From the NCBI GenBank assembly GCA_018340805.1, contig JACMZG010001870.1, forward strand, positions 53,372,809 to 53,436,808: a DNA stretch of 64,000 nt, written 5' to 3'. Source of the DNA: Microvelia longipes (lineage: Eukaryota > Arthropoda > Insecta > Hemiptera > Veliidae). Below, in pieces: positions 32,701 to 45,098 of the stretch (position 1 is the first letter of the stretch; each line of letters starts with the position of its first letter). The position numbers and the translations under genes are program-made. The notes beneath the pieces are model-generated. The model was not told where the DNA came from, ran no database searches, and saw only the letters and a list, made by a program, of their open reading frames with translations.

Positions 32701-33864
32701 ATCTGAGAGGACTTAGCGTAGTCAATCTGAGCAGGACTTAGCGTAGTCAATCTGAGCAGGACTTAGCGTAGTCAATCTGAGCAGGACTTAGCGTAGTCAA
32801 TCCGAGAACTTAGCGTAGTCAATCTGAGCAGGACTTAGCGTAGTCAATCTGAGCAGGACTTAGCGTAGTCAATCTGAGCAGGACTTAGCGTAGTCATCTG
32901 AGCAGGACTTAGCGTAGACAATCAGGCAGGACTTAGCGTAGGAGCACTTAGCGTAGGTCAATCCGAGCAGGACTTAGCGTAGTCAATCGAGCGACTTAGG
33001 TAGTCAATCTGAGCAGGACTTAGCGTAGTCAATCTGAGCAGGACTTAGCGTAGTCAATCTGAGCAGGACTTAGCGTAGTCAATCCGAGCTGAACTTAGGT
33101 AGTCAATCTGAGCAGAACTTAGCGTAGTCATCTGAGCAGGACTTAGCAGGACTTAGCGTAGTCAAACTGAGAGGACTTAGCGTAGTCTTAGCGTAGTCAT
33201 CCAGAACTTAGCGTAGTCAATCGAGCAGGATTAGCGTAGTCAATCTTAGCGTAGTCAATCCGAGCAGGACTTAGCGTAGTCAATCAGCAGGAGCTTAGCG
33301 TAGTAAGCGTAGTCAATCCGAGCAGAACTTACAATCTGAGCAGCGTAGTCAATCTTAGCGTAGCTGAGCAGGACTTAGCGTAGTCAATCTGAGCAGAACT
33401 TAGCGTAGTCAATCTGAGCAGACTTAGCGTAGTCATCGAGCAGAACAGCTAGTTTCTTAGGTAGTCAATCTGAGCAGAACTTAGCGTAGTCAATCCGAGC
33501 AGGAACTTAGCGTAGTCAAACAATTAGCGTAGTCAATCTGAGCAGGACTTAGCGTAGTCATCCGCAGAACTTAGCGTAGTCAATCCGAGAGCAGGCTTAG
33601 CGTAGTAGTCTTAGCGTAGTCAATCGAGCAGAACTTAGCGTAGTCATCTAGCAGGACTTAGCGTAGTCAATCTGAGCAGAACTTAGCGTAGTCCAGCAGA
33701 ACTTAGCGTAGTAGGACTTAGCGTAGTCAATCGAGCAGGATTAGCGTAGTCAATCCAGCAGAAACTTAGCGTAGTCAATCCGAGCAGAACTTAGCGTAGT
33801 CAATCGAGCAGGATTAGCGTAGTCAATCTTAGCGTAGCGAGAGGACTTAGCGTAGTCATCTGAG
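29785..33864. repeat. 4-kb array of a 25-bp satellite
   Basis: The unit is GAGCAGGACTTAGCGTAGTC plus AATCT. The length gives room for roughly 160 units. Two alternations are mixed throughout (CAGGACTT/CAGAACTT and AATCTG/AATCCG). Many units have one-base deletions or insertions or are truncated, which makes the period irregular. There are no spacer sequences. The array ends abruptly at about 33864 in unique DNA. Confidence 0.97.
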
Positions 33865-33865
33865 T

Positions 33866-35228
33866 ACCCTCAACCCGATTTATATGTTTGTTTTCTAACC
33901 ACGTAAAATCAATTATAATAAATATTTTTGAAACTAAACTAATTGATAGGAAGTTATTATGAAACAGAATAGAGAGCACCACGCACCAGTACAAGTTTAC
34001 CAATCCAGACTACGAAGTGTCTAAATTCTTATTAAAATCTTGTTTTCTTATTAATTCTGTTAATTCTGCGTGAAACAAAATGTCGAACCGTGTAAGAATG
34101 TTTCGATGTACTAACTCTGATTGTACTATAGTTAGCTTAGACCTTACAAATATACCATACTCACATACTTTACCGTAACCTTGTCATAAATCATAAGTAG
34201 CACATATCTATGGTACCAGGGAATTGCCATTTATGTTATCTATATCACCTAAGAGTCATTAATGCTGAGGGCAATAAATTTAGCTCAGGCTTCCTCGCCC
34301 CATTATTGTTTTGTATTTTTAATTTTTCATCAAAGTAATTCCATTTTTCAGTTAACACTATTATTTTTGTCTCAAGGTCTATTTGTATCTTTGGTCTAGA
34401 AGAGTGGCAGTAGATCTTGTCTTGCGACAAACATGACTCAAACTTAAACTCTTTTCAGAAAAGAAACTGAAAATTATTTTTTTATTTAATCGTCGAGTTT
34501 AAGCCATTATATGAATTCCTTAGCTTTGAATATGCAGACATTTTTGGTCAATCAAAGCAGAAAAATTATTTCACCAGATAACTTTGATAAGAAGAAAGAC
34601 AGCATTTGAATTCCAGGTCTGTTTCTTGAACTATCATTCGGAAAGAATCTTCCATAGTCTGCCTGTTATTCTACGGTAGATTAAAAAGAAAATAATCTTG
34701 CATACGAAATTTTAAACGATTAATCTCTGAATCGATAGGTATATTAACATTTAAACTGAAATAATCAATTATCCGTTTCAATTAAAAGAAATAAGGAAAT
34801 CATGGATTCATTTCCTAACAATCTTCTTGATTTATTTATTTATAAATGGAAAATATTATTGATTAAGTCAGTTATTAAAATATTACGTCACAGAAACGAG
34901 AATGCAAGATGTACGAGTATGTTCTACGATAAATCAACTATAAAGCTCTCCCGCTGTAAGAGGGGGTGAAACTAAAGCAAACCAGCAGAACTGTACAATT
35001 TCAACTTCTCTTCTAATTATAATTCTGGTTTAATCCAGTGGCGGTATTCGGTCACCATCTGGGGAGGAGTAACCGATGGGGAGGGGGGGGGGGGTTTATA
35101 GACAGCCACTTACACACACTTTGACTGAAATATTCAGTTGTAAAATATTACCTCATATAATGGCGAACGGAACAAGCCATAGAAAATTACTTTCTATTCT
35201 TACTTTTGTCAACAGAGTAAACATAGTG
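33866..35228. other. Intergenic DNA, nothing identified
   Basis: AT-rich. A G-run is present at about 35080-35094. No gene recognised. Confidence 0.5.
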
Positions 35229-35278
35229 GATTCCAAAAGATTTTAGGAAAAAATTTTCTTAAAATCTTTTGGAATCCC
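35229..35278. repeat. Near-perfect hairpin
   Basis: GGATTCCAAAAGATTTTAGG pairs with a right arm of CTTAAAATCTTTTGGAATCC around AAAAAATTTT. About 23-bp arms. Confidence 0.8.
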
Positions 35279-35931
35279 AGGTTGTATGACCGGAGGAGGC
35301 CGCCCTCCAAGGTTTCAAATCTGTCGACAGTAAATTAGTGGCGAATTTCCAACATCCAATGCAATAAAATGCCAAGTGTTCAAAACGCTTACTGAGTAAC
35401 CGATTCAAAATATAACTTAAATAAATTATTTATAATAAATAATTACAAAATAAAATAATTTATTTTATTTTAAATTGGTTTTAGTTTAAACTAAAGCACG
35501 GATTTATTATAAGTTAAATAATAATTTACTAAATTCTTATCTGTTGTCTAATTAAAACCGAAAAACTGTAATATCTTAAAGTGAATAGAGATTGTCAATG
35601 ACGTCACAATATGTAAGGTATTGGTTGCATCCTGAGCTCGAGGAGCCTTGTATTAATACGATATAATATTTATGAATGAGACAGAGTATTAATATATTCA
35701 GATAGTTGAATAGAGAGGCGTAACTCATCCCAATCAGAACTATAACAACTATTAACATTATTTATTACTATGAATGACAAATACGTCACTTGAGTACTTG
35801 GACCATTTCTTTAATCTTGAATGGATTTATCTTTAATACGATACGGTAAGATATCGCTTTCTTTTATCCCGATGTGCTTTTTATTGCATTTCTATAATTT
35901 GATTATGTAAGTTTGATCTAACTTAGAAGAT

Positions 35932-36110
35932 CCGTGGTCGAGGTAGTTAAGGCGTCAGTTCTTTTACAGACCTGTGACACCACGAAGGTCTGGAGTTCGC
36001 ATCCCAGGTCGCGCTCACTTAAGATTATTGTTCAAATAAATTATCACCAACTTTAGAATACACTTGGTTGCCTCTACCACTTGAGATGGTTGCCACATCA
36101 TCAGATTTTA
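35932..36110 (+). repeat. tRNA-derived SINE, diverged copy
   Basis: CCGTGGTCGAGGTAGTTAAG, GACACCACGAAGGTCTGG and a B box AGTTCGCATCC align with the copies at 23157 and 24747. The body is diverged and shortened after ACTTTAGAATACACTTGG. Confidence 0.8.
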
Positions 36111-37255
36111 TTTTTCATCACATCATCAGTTATTATTTATTATCCTTGTATCGATTATTTGATCAATTTGTACTTAATGACATGTATATATGGTTTGAAT
36201 TTAACGAAAATCAAGGAATGAAATAGAAATTTGGTTTGAAATTAAGGGTAACATAAATTAAAGGTGATTTGAATATTGTGAAGACGAGCTTCACTTGACC
36301 TTAGCATATAATGGCAAGCAGAGGTGCTGACGATGAGAGAAGGCATCCTACATCGAGCAAAACTTCTGAGACACCCTGTGCCTGATTTTTATAAAAATAA
36401 ATCAATAATAAATAATAAATCCATGGTATAGATGTGAAAGACCAAGTCCTTGCCGAAACGGTGCTATTTGAGAGCTTTCTATTTGTGGTCATCATCAGTG
36501 TTCACGAACCATGTATGCAGCAGATACAAATTCATTTGTTAGCTCAGACAAGTTGGACTAACACAATTACACCTATTACAGTATAACTCAGGTACACGTG
36601 TTACAGTATGTGAAACTCAGGTACATGTATTACTGTTTATGAACCTCAGGTACACGTAGTATAGTTTGAATAAAAGCTATATTGTATTTAATTGTGATAT
36701 ATTCTCGATATATTTAATGTAATCTTGTGGTAATATATATTGTCATAACTTATTGAATCGTTGTGAAATTATTTCAAATTAAATAAGAAGGAAAACATGA
36801 AGTTTATATGATTTAGATGTCACACCGATTATAATTTTAAAACTCTAAATATTTAAAACAAGTTTCTCACGAGCCGTAACTTCAACCTTATTACGAATAA
36901 TCAGTGAAAGCGTGAAATTTTCTTTTCCAGCATAAATTTATTTGCTTTAGCATTTATTTATTATTATTATAAAATCGGTTATTGTGATCAGTGGACTCTG
37001 TGATTGCGGGCAATCAACAGTACTCAGTACTCATACTACATCTTCAGTACATCTTCAGGCGGGGATCCAGCTCAAATTCTTGGGAAAGGCGATTATTGAG
37101 GGCTTAGTATAATTTTAATAATTTTGCATGAGTGCAGGTGCCTTAATTAGGGCTCATGTGCCTTAGTTATTGTATCGACTCATCACTGATTCAACTTAAC
37201 ACCCACATAACGATGCTACATAAAAAACAATACCTTCCTCGCTCAGTTATTACAT
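36111..37255. other. Intergenic DNA, nothing identified
   Basis: A short direct repeat of CTCAGGTACACGT type occurs three times at about 36586-36655. No gene recognised. Confidence 0.45.
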
Positions 37256-37278
37256 ATATACATACATATACATATATG

Positions 37279-37361
<83 letters not shown>

Positions 37362-37362
37362 T
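37255..37362. repeat. (TA)n microsatellite
   Basis: TA tract with CATATA variants at the left edge. Confidence 0.95.
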
Positions 37363-37369
37363 TGTGTAT

Positions 37370-38155
37370 GATAATAAAGTTCGTCTCAAACAGTCCAAAC
37401 AGCGGCATAGATAAAACAGAAGGTAATGATGTTTTTATTCAACAGCCTTATCTCGTTAGATATGTTAAGTTATGCCTGAACTAAGTCCTGAAATATCACT
37501 TGGTTACGGACTTTACTCGAACTTTAGAAGTAGTTAATGCATTGTCAGGGTTACTTGACATTTATATTGGAAATTTGTAACCTAACTAAAGCTTACTATA
37601 TTATAAGAGTATGCTTACTCCTCATAGAAGGAAAACATCAAACAACATCTGTACTGTTACCTAAGTTTTTATATGCATGGATGGTGACAAAGCCACGCCC
37701 CTAAACAAACCTTTATCTATACCAAGGATTTGACTAAATTTAAAAGCAGTTGAGTAAGTTTTTATGGCGGGAACCTGAAACCTTCTTTATGCAGCTTTAG
37801 CCTCTCTGTGCTGTACAATGAGATATATAACCTCAAGAATAGGGTAGAACAGGGACGTGATTTTTAATTAACCAAATTCATATGACGTAACAAGAAAAAG
37901 AAAAAGTACTATGTATTGTGACCTCACTGCCAAGCTTGATAAGGGTAAGAAACCTATGTAATCCGAACAAATTGTTACAACCTTAGAAGAATTGCCAAGA
38001 GAGCCAAAAACGGAATCGAAAGACCAAATAAATTGGCGTCTTATAAATAGGCACGAAAAGCCCTTTGCCGAGCTATAAAGAAAATCTGAGTTTTGGAGAC
38101 AACTGGTAGAGAACACCGAATCAGACCCCTGGGGCCTAGGCTATGAGTTTGTAAT
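37370..38155. other. Intergenic DNA, nothing identified
   Basis: No coding signal that I trust. Confidence 0.45.
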
Positions 38156-38159
38156 AAAA

Positions 38160-38625
38160 AAAATCTGGCGCGGTGGTCCACATGTCGGGCGAATTTCCTT
38201 TGGATGCGTATTTCCGTGCTTAACAACAATCCTGGTTGGAATGATAATTTCTATAGTTTTTTACATTATATAAGTTTACAACTACTAAATAATTCCGGAG
38301 CGGTGGTCCGCTGTCGGGCGAATTTCATTAAGAATGCGTTTTTCTGTGCTTAACAACCCATTACTTGCTTAAAGTTCCGGTTCATGCTTTAGAACCTAAG
38401 CAGTTATTCAATTGTCAAGCAATGCTCGTAACTCATTTTGTCTGTATTTTTCAAAGGAAATGCGCATAATTATCTAGTTGGTTATACGAAACTATGCCTC
38501 TAAAATTAGAAGTACGCACTATTATTTGCACTAGTTTAAAGCTTAGTTACTTATCTTTAAGCTTAGTCAGTTATCTTTAAAGGTTTTAGCGCATTTCCTT
38601 TGAAAAATACAGACTAAATTTATGA
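38160..38625. mobile_element. Foldback-family element, left portion interrupted by (TA)n
   Basis: Carries CTGGCGCGGTGGTCC, GGGCGAATTTCCTTTGGATG, then a second inner GGAGCGGTGGTCCGCTGTC and the shared body through TCAAAGGAAATGCGCATAAT and AGCGCATTTCCTTTGAAAAA. It aligns almost base for base with 57375-57850. The long right arm present there is missing here; the sequence runs into a TA tract at about 38630. Confidence 0.8.
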
Positions 38626-38629
38626 CGTG

Positions 38630-38871
<242 letters not shown>

Positions 38872-38969
38872 CGTGAAAGAATCCACTTGTACTAAATTTC
38901 AAATTAATTAGATTATATTTCAATTTTTTCAAAAAACGTCAACCGTCTACAAGTCATTCGATATAAATT

Positions 38970-39275
38970 GAAATAATGGTAATAATGAGATGAAACTTAG
39001 CACATATTTTATGTGAGTTTTAAAAGTCCTCATTGAAGGTTAATGGCGTCATAAACATATTTTTCAAAGAGCAAAAATTGACATAAAGAATGATATTGGT
39101 ACGAAGCTTCTATGGGTGCTACGATAATAACAGGCACACACATATTGACAGACAATTTTGTAAACACTACTCAAGAAGTCTTAAAACACTACATAATTTA
39201 GGTGGTATCCCGGTTTCGGATTTTTTCCCAAACAGAATACTTTTTCTGTAACTACGGTATAAAAGAGGAAAAGTA
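38970..39275 (+). mobile_element. Dispersed-repeat copy (CCCGGTTTCGG family)
   Basis: ATGAGATGAAACTTAGCA near the start, GACAGACAATTTTGTAAACA in the middle and ATCCCGGTTTCGG...TACGGTATAAAAGAGG near the end match 42010-42415 in order. No coding capacity, so probably a non-autonomous retroelement or LINE 3' region. Confidence 0.65.
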
Positions 39276-40495
39276 AAAAAGAAAGCCAGAAAAATGTATT
39301 TGTATCACTTTTCTGAAGAAATATATTAAAAGTTTATAACTTATGTTATTATACATCTTAAATTAAAAATATTTGTAAGTAGGAATAACTTTATACTTAA
39401 TTATCGCCTACACTAAGTTAAAGTAGTTATCAAGCTCCCAAATAATGGTGATCTCATAACTAAGTTATAAACAGCCCCCCCGGCAAATAAAAACCATTAT
39501 CATACTTTCTATAGTCGTAAAAAATTACCGACGGAAAGGATGACTCACAATTATTTTATGTTGTGTCGGTCATGTCGATACAATGTATGTCTTGAAAATC
39601 AGCTCCATCAATGTTAAATCGATACGAATCGACTTATCGATAAATCAAACAAACATTTTTAAGGCTCTAAGGTCCGACAAACAAATCGTATGCAGCAAAT
39701 AACTCCGGGAATTTGGATCCACATCTGGTTCACGCGATATTCAGACCTCTCTGATTATTATGCGTGGTATGTTACTATTTCAGCATTGAGTCAAATGTTT
39801 ATGGTATCTAGCCATTGTACTAAAAATTAGCAATATCTATGTAATAAAATCCTGGAATAATCGAAGTATTTATCTATGAAATATTGGCCATTTTTAGCAC
39901 CGATGATCGTCCTCATTTATCACAAATTAACGAACAATAAAGGAATAAAAGAAGAATTTTCAACGGCTCCCATGCTAATCCTATGATAAAAAAATTTGAT
40001 CACCCTTTCGTTTTCCCGCCATTGGTATTGCCAACCTTACAACTATCTCTTTGAATCGCGAATATCCCAATCCCCACCACTTTCGTAATTTGAAAATCCC
40101 GTAAAGCATAATTTTCTAATAAAAATTCGCTATAAGTACTTTATTCTTACAAAAAAATTAAAATGCACCCTTCACTTAAATATAAAAATATTTTAAAAAA
40201 TTTCATAATTTTACTGTTATTGGCAATTTGGATCCTTTAAAACGAGCCCTGTATTAAGTCTGAAGGACTTGCATATCAGGTGAAACCTGCTAATCAGCCA
40301 CTTACATCCATCATTATATTATTGAAATAAATAATTATTGGACTTTTCAAATAAATTAAGGTAAAATAATGATAATTACATAATGAATATAATAATAATA
40401 ATGAAATAATTTACATATAATAACATACGCATCGTTAAGCAAATCGTTTATTATTATATGCAAATTATAAATATTTTCAATAAAAAAATTCAGGT
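39276..40495. other. Intergenic DNA, nothing identified
   Basis: No gene recognised. Confidence 0.5.
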
Positions 40496-40750
40496 GTGAA
40501 GGTCTGCAAGGCCAGCGAATTACCTTTGGAATGCACCGATGCTTGGCTTTCTCGTGTAATAGCTGATTTCTGCTCAGTGTTTTGGTTTTTGCTTGACACT
40601 GCGAACACTAACACATTGTTTGTGTGTTAGTGTTACACTGTGTTAGTGTTACATTGGTTGTGTGTTAGTGTTACACAACACTAACACATCTACTTGTTCG
40701 TCAGTTTTCCTGTATTTTACAAAAGGAAATGCGTTTCTTTATTCCATAGG
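40495..40750. mobile_element. Foldback-family remnant with GTGTTAGTGTTACA repeats
   Basis: The ends resemble the foldback family (GGTGTGAAGGTCTGCAAGG...GAATTACCTTTGGAATGC and AAAAGGAAATGCG). The centre holds short direct and inverted copies of GTGTTAGTGTTACA and AACACTAACACA at about 40605-40690. Confidence 0.55.
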
Positions 40751-42005
40751 TTGCACAATTGAATGATTGTCCTAAATCAGCCCTGCCCAACACTTTGTGC
40801 ACTCATGCAAGGCTCAATCTATGCCTAAACCAAACACTTGAGCAATACACAATTCTTTTCCTTTATACCTACGGTAAGAAAATTAATAATAGTAAATTTG
40901 AATTTAAATTTTATTTTAACCGGGAAATGAACCAGAGCATAATTATTTGAGTGCTTAGTGCAGAACCGGAGAAGTAAAAGGATCCCTTGCCGATCTCTTT
41001 ATTTCCGGAACGAGTTTTTTGAATCAGAGAAAGTTATCAAGTTCCTGTATAGGAACGTTGGCTGGACCAAATGTCTCTCACCTAGGTATGTCAAAGCAGG
41101 AAATCTACTTAGCACATGTGAGGAGTCTCCTCCTCTATCTCACACAGCCTGCAAAAGAGAGACGCTGTCAGTATTAATAGGTGTAAATGACGATTAAGCC
41201 AAGACATTGACCAGATACTTCTTTTGAGGGCTATGCGTAATGAGCATTTTTATTCAACTCACAGGCTCAAAAAACATCGAAAACGATTCCCCACTAAGGA
41301 TTAAAAGACACATTTAGTCTTACAAACAGAATGATAACGGGCTGCCCCCTAGATTTATCTGCATGATGAGCATACCAGTGCCTGCTTGTGACATGTCAGA
41401 TCCTGGGGTAGAAAACATGTTCGAAAGTCTAGCACCACGTTTTTACAAATGTTTAGGCATTTAAAGTTAATATTTTATACATATTTGTATTATAGTACTT
41501 CATACACATTAAAAAGTTTTACAAAACATATTATTTCCTAATAAGAGACCTTTAAAACGGATTTGCGTGACACATCCGGGTCGAACTCCTTTCATGCCAT
41601 ATATTTCATTATTGATTTTGTTTCCTGAGGAAAATCGCCTAGATCACTGAAATTTTAATTAATTTATCTTACATCTATATAATATAACTTTAACAAAACT
41701 TTAAAATACTTGTTTAAAAACAAGAAAGTAAAACAATGGGTCCAGGGTTCCTCTTTTCCTCACTACATCGGATTTGCTACGCTCATCCTCCCGTAATGTT
41801 TTGCCGTTATTTTTTGCTGCTTAACATTCATGATCCAACAAAAACTATAGATATACTTATAGTGCTAGATAGATATGTTTATACAACGTATTGAAACGAA
41901 ACATTAGTGTACTTATTTATTATGTCAAGTTACACACTTTGTACCGAATTGCTACTCAATTGCCTTATTTTCCCATTTATTTCATTTTTTTAAATAACGT
42001 ACTCA
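40751..42005. other. Intergenic DNA, nothing identified
   Basis: No gene recognised. The open frames here match no family I know. Confidence 0.45.
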
Positions 42006-42009
42006 ATCA

Positions 42010-42415
42010 TATAGGTTAAACTAATGCTGATAATGAAATGAAACTTAGCAAATATGTTAGCCCCATACATGGCTACATGCGTGCCGAATTTCAATCTGAT
42101 CGCAACATTTTATCGCGTTTTATGACTTTTAGAAATTTTGCTGTCATTATTGTGGGTTAATGACGACATAAAAATTTCAGGTAGTACAACATCTATAAAC
42201 TTATATTTGTACAAAGTTTCAACTCTCTAGCATAAATACACTGCGAGCTGCGATGATAACACACACATACAAACAGACAATTTTGAGAAAACTATTCAGG
42301 AGGTCTTAAAAACACCTAAAAACGGATGATTCCAGTGGAATCCCGGTTTCGGCTTTTTTTGCAAACACAATACTTTTCCTATATACTTACGGTATAAATG
42401 AGGAAAAGTAAACTA
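42010..42415 (+). mobile_element. Dispersed-repeat copy (CCCGGTTTCGG family), longest example
   Basis: Runs from about CTAATGCTGATAATGAAATG through GAATTTCAATCTGATCGCAA and CAGACAATTTTGAG to GGAATCCCGGTTTCGG and a terminal TACGGTATAAATGAGGAAAA. Its 3' end is shared with the SINE-like copy at 43387-43580. Confidence 0.65.
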
Positions 42416-42814
42416 ACATAATTAGGCCAATAAAGAAGGTTTATAAGACCAATAAATTTGTACTTAAAATGAAATAAATTATGATTTTATAGCGCCTCGT
42501 AATCACGTGTGAAGGCGTTCCTTAATGTGTCTGGTGATTCATGCACTGCAGCGGATGCAGTCAGTCTGCGAGTCGCTCAATATCGAAATTTTGCCTCAGG
42601 TAAGTTAACACATCAAGACTTAACTTGCCTTAAACTTATCTCTAGCTAAGTATTTTTGTTGCCGACTTGAAACGACTAATTTAAACATCAAAATTTACTG
42701 TGACGGATTTTTTACCTGCACATTGTAAATTACTTTGCCGTTTTGATATTTGAATTAGATATTAAATATAAATTTATGATAACTTGCTCAAGTACTACCT
42801 AGATATATAGACAA

Positions 42815-43215
42815 TAGTTCCGGCGGGTGGTCCGGTATCCGGTCCAATTTTATATAGAATACTTGCTTTCCTGCTTATCAATGAAGTTCATGCATTTGTA
42901 CCGCTCATAATCATAGTCAATTTGCATGGATTTTTTAAATGAAATGAGCATTTTTCTGTATTTTTCCGTCTACATCCTAAACTCAGTTAATGCTAATCTA
43001 CAAAATAATTTAGCGCATTTTTATTTTTATAATCATTTTATTTTGTTATTTAAAATCCATGCAACTTGACAGACTACTGTTCATGCCACTGTTGCGACTA
43101 TGAACCATAAACCTGAGCAAGACAGTGGATTAGTGCGCAGTAAAGCGAGCCAAGGTAATCAGCCCGACTTGCAAACCACCGCGTTAGAATTATTTAGTAA
43201 TTATAAACTTATAAA
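42815..43215. mobile_element. Foldback-family element, degenerate
   Basis: The left terminus GTTCCGGCGGGTGGTCCGGT and right terminus CAAACCACCGCGTTAGAATT are inverted. Internal AAATCCATGCAACTTGACA / TCAATTTGCATGGATTTTTT arms pair. Same family as 57375-58140 but strongly diverged. Confidence 0.65.
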
Positions 43216-43244
43216 GTGAAAATGTATCGATAAAAATTATTCTC

Positions 43245-43385
43245 CTGAACTAAGATTCGAACCCGGACCTCTGGGTTTGAGTACTTTGAGTACTCGGATC
43301 GAGTCCAAACTAATTTTATTCAATTCAGAGCCCCAAAAATATTGAAAATGACACCCTACTTGAAACTTGATGTCACCTACCGTAT
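43245..43385. repeat. Single ~150-bp foldback-associated unit
   Basis: TTCGAACCCGGACCTCTGGG, GTCCAAACTAATTTTATTC and GACACCCTACTTGAAACTTG match units repeated at 55630-56020 and 58190-58725. It lies directly right of a foldback arm, as at those loci. Confidence 0.65.
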
Positions 43386-43386
43386 T

Positions 43387-43580
43387 TTATCTGCCTCCGA
43401 GGCTGCAGTCGTATAGTACTGGACTTCGGCACCGGAGGTCCGGGGTTCACAGCCCGGGCTTAGCTTAGCTTGTTGTAAAAAGATTTCGCAGGAGGTCTTA
43501 AAAACATATGAGAGGGATAATTCAGGTGCAATCACAATACTTTTCTTATATACGTACAGTATAAATGTGGAAAAGTAAAA
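43387..43580 (+). repeat. tRNA-like-headed SINE with a 3' end shared with the CCCGGTTTCGG repeat
   Basis: The head GCCTCCGAGGCTGCAGTCG and B-box-like GGGGTTCACAGCCCGGG suggest a tRNA-derived RNA polymerase III head. From about 43485 the sequence GGAGGTCTTAAAAACATA then TATACGTACAGTATAAATG and TGGAAAAGTAAA matches the last 100 bp of 42010-42415, apart from a deletion that removes the CCCGGTTTCGG motif. Confidence 0.6.
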
Positions 43581-43600
43581 ATTATTAATGCTACTGCTCA

Positions 43601-44760
43601 TGCTATGAAAAAGGAACCGAGAACATAAACAAACATATATAGTTAAATACGCAAAGCAAGTTCACATTGAAAGATAACTCCGGCATGCGCACCTGTGCGA
43701 CAGCATTTTTAGCGCTATCGTGGACTTACTGTATGTCCACGCATTGTGTTGCGTATACGTGTCAATGCCAACCAAAATCATTTTTCAACAAAAAGTTACT
43801 CTACATAAAAACCTTGAGCTTTTAAATGAATATTTATCGCAATAAAAAATTTGTATCTCGAAACCAAATATTACACTTGTATATAAAGTGGGTAACAAAA
43901 CTGTACTGTAGACAGAAAGTTTTTGTATTACATTATTGACTGGCTATGTAGTGTAATCCTTTTCCAAGTCTCTTTTAATATTCAATATTTATTTTGTTTA
44001 TTTTTTTATATTTTTTTGGTATGATTTTTGGTTATTTTTTGGGGTGTGAGGGGGTTTGTTTAGGTTAAGGATAATTTCATATTTCTTGGTTTGGGTATTT
44101 TTTTTCTAAATTTTTGTTTATTTTTCTGTAGAATTTTTAAAAGTTGATATTTTTTATGGTGCTTTAAATACATACTAGATACATACTAGAGGGGGCATAG
44201 CCTATCTTAATACATTGAGAGGCCTGAAACATTTTTAGTGGGGCTCTCAGGGGCTCTGTGTAACCTCATTGAAACCTCCTCAAAGAGGGAGTTAAGGTTA
44301 TAATCAATTGTTTTCGGCTTCTCGCAGATTGTTTATGTTGTGATTTGTATTTTAAACATTCTCCTATATAATTTACTGTTTTTTTGTTCTGTTTATTTGA
44401 TGAAAATGATAATCGAATGTGGTCAGGTTACTTTTTCGATGTTTCAAAATTCATCCAATAGGGCCCCTCTAGTAATATATCTCTATGTTTAAATAGGTCT
44501 GTATTGTAAATATAGTTCGAATGAGTGTCAAAGAGGGTTTCCTATGCAGTCTGTGGGCTGACTTGTGCTGAATCTACCTGGCATTTCCAAAACTTTTAAT
44601 TAATTAACCTGAAGTTATAATAACACCTCAGACCTAGGCATTGCGGGTACTTCATTATGCTGAAATCTAGCTTAGCCAGACTCAGGTTATAATAGCTTGG
44701 ACACTACAATGGGGAAACATCACATTATGAAAACGAACCTAGCGATTAATAAGCAATATA
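43601..44760. other. Intergenic DNA left of the provirus
   Basis: T-rich with no coding signal. Ends at the AAGTA target duplication (44761-44765). Confidence 0.5.
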
Positions 44761-44765
44761 AAGTA

Positions 44766-44970
44766 TATCGCTGCCGTTTCACAGGCCAGCGAGATGCTAT
44801 CACTTCTTTACTGCTACAGTAATCTATTTAACACTCTATTTACCATAACGTAAATTTATTTGGGTTTCTAGTATTTTCAAGATGACAATAAATGTATGAC
44901 AAATTATTGACAAATTATTAAACAATAAAAAAAATTAACAAATAAATAAAAATTCACGGCCACGCCGACA
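44766..44970 (-). repeat. 3' LTR of the BEL/Pao element
   Basis: On the minus strand it begins TGTCGGCGTGG and ends GGCAGCGATA. It is 205 bp; compared with the other LTR it lacks about five bases in a GTAAAGAAATTT segment and has one small difference in an A-run. Confidence 0.9.
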
Positions 44971-45098
44971 TGGCTCCCCAATTCATACCTTCGGTTGAAT
45001 TTCAATCTGCAGGCTCTTTGGCGGGGATCATCCCTGGGTCTTCTTTTTTAATAAGTAATACTATTCCCGTAGCCGGGCGCTTTAGGATGGTAGCTGTA

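Noticed and set aside
29785..33864. Possible CRISPR-like repeat array
   Set aside because: Repeats are head-to-tail with no unique spacers, the unit is irregular, and the DNA is eukaryotic with no cas genes. It is a satellite.
37868..38229. Minus-strand frames of 62-82 codons
   Set aside because: No recognisable domain; the second overlaps a foldback arm.
43387..43460. Functional tRNA gene
   Set aside because: The B box deviates (GGTTCACAGCC) and it is fused to a repeat tail; better explained as a SINE.
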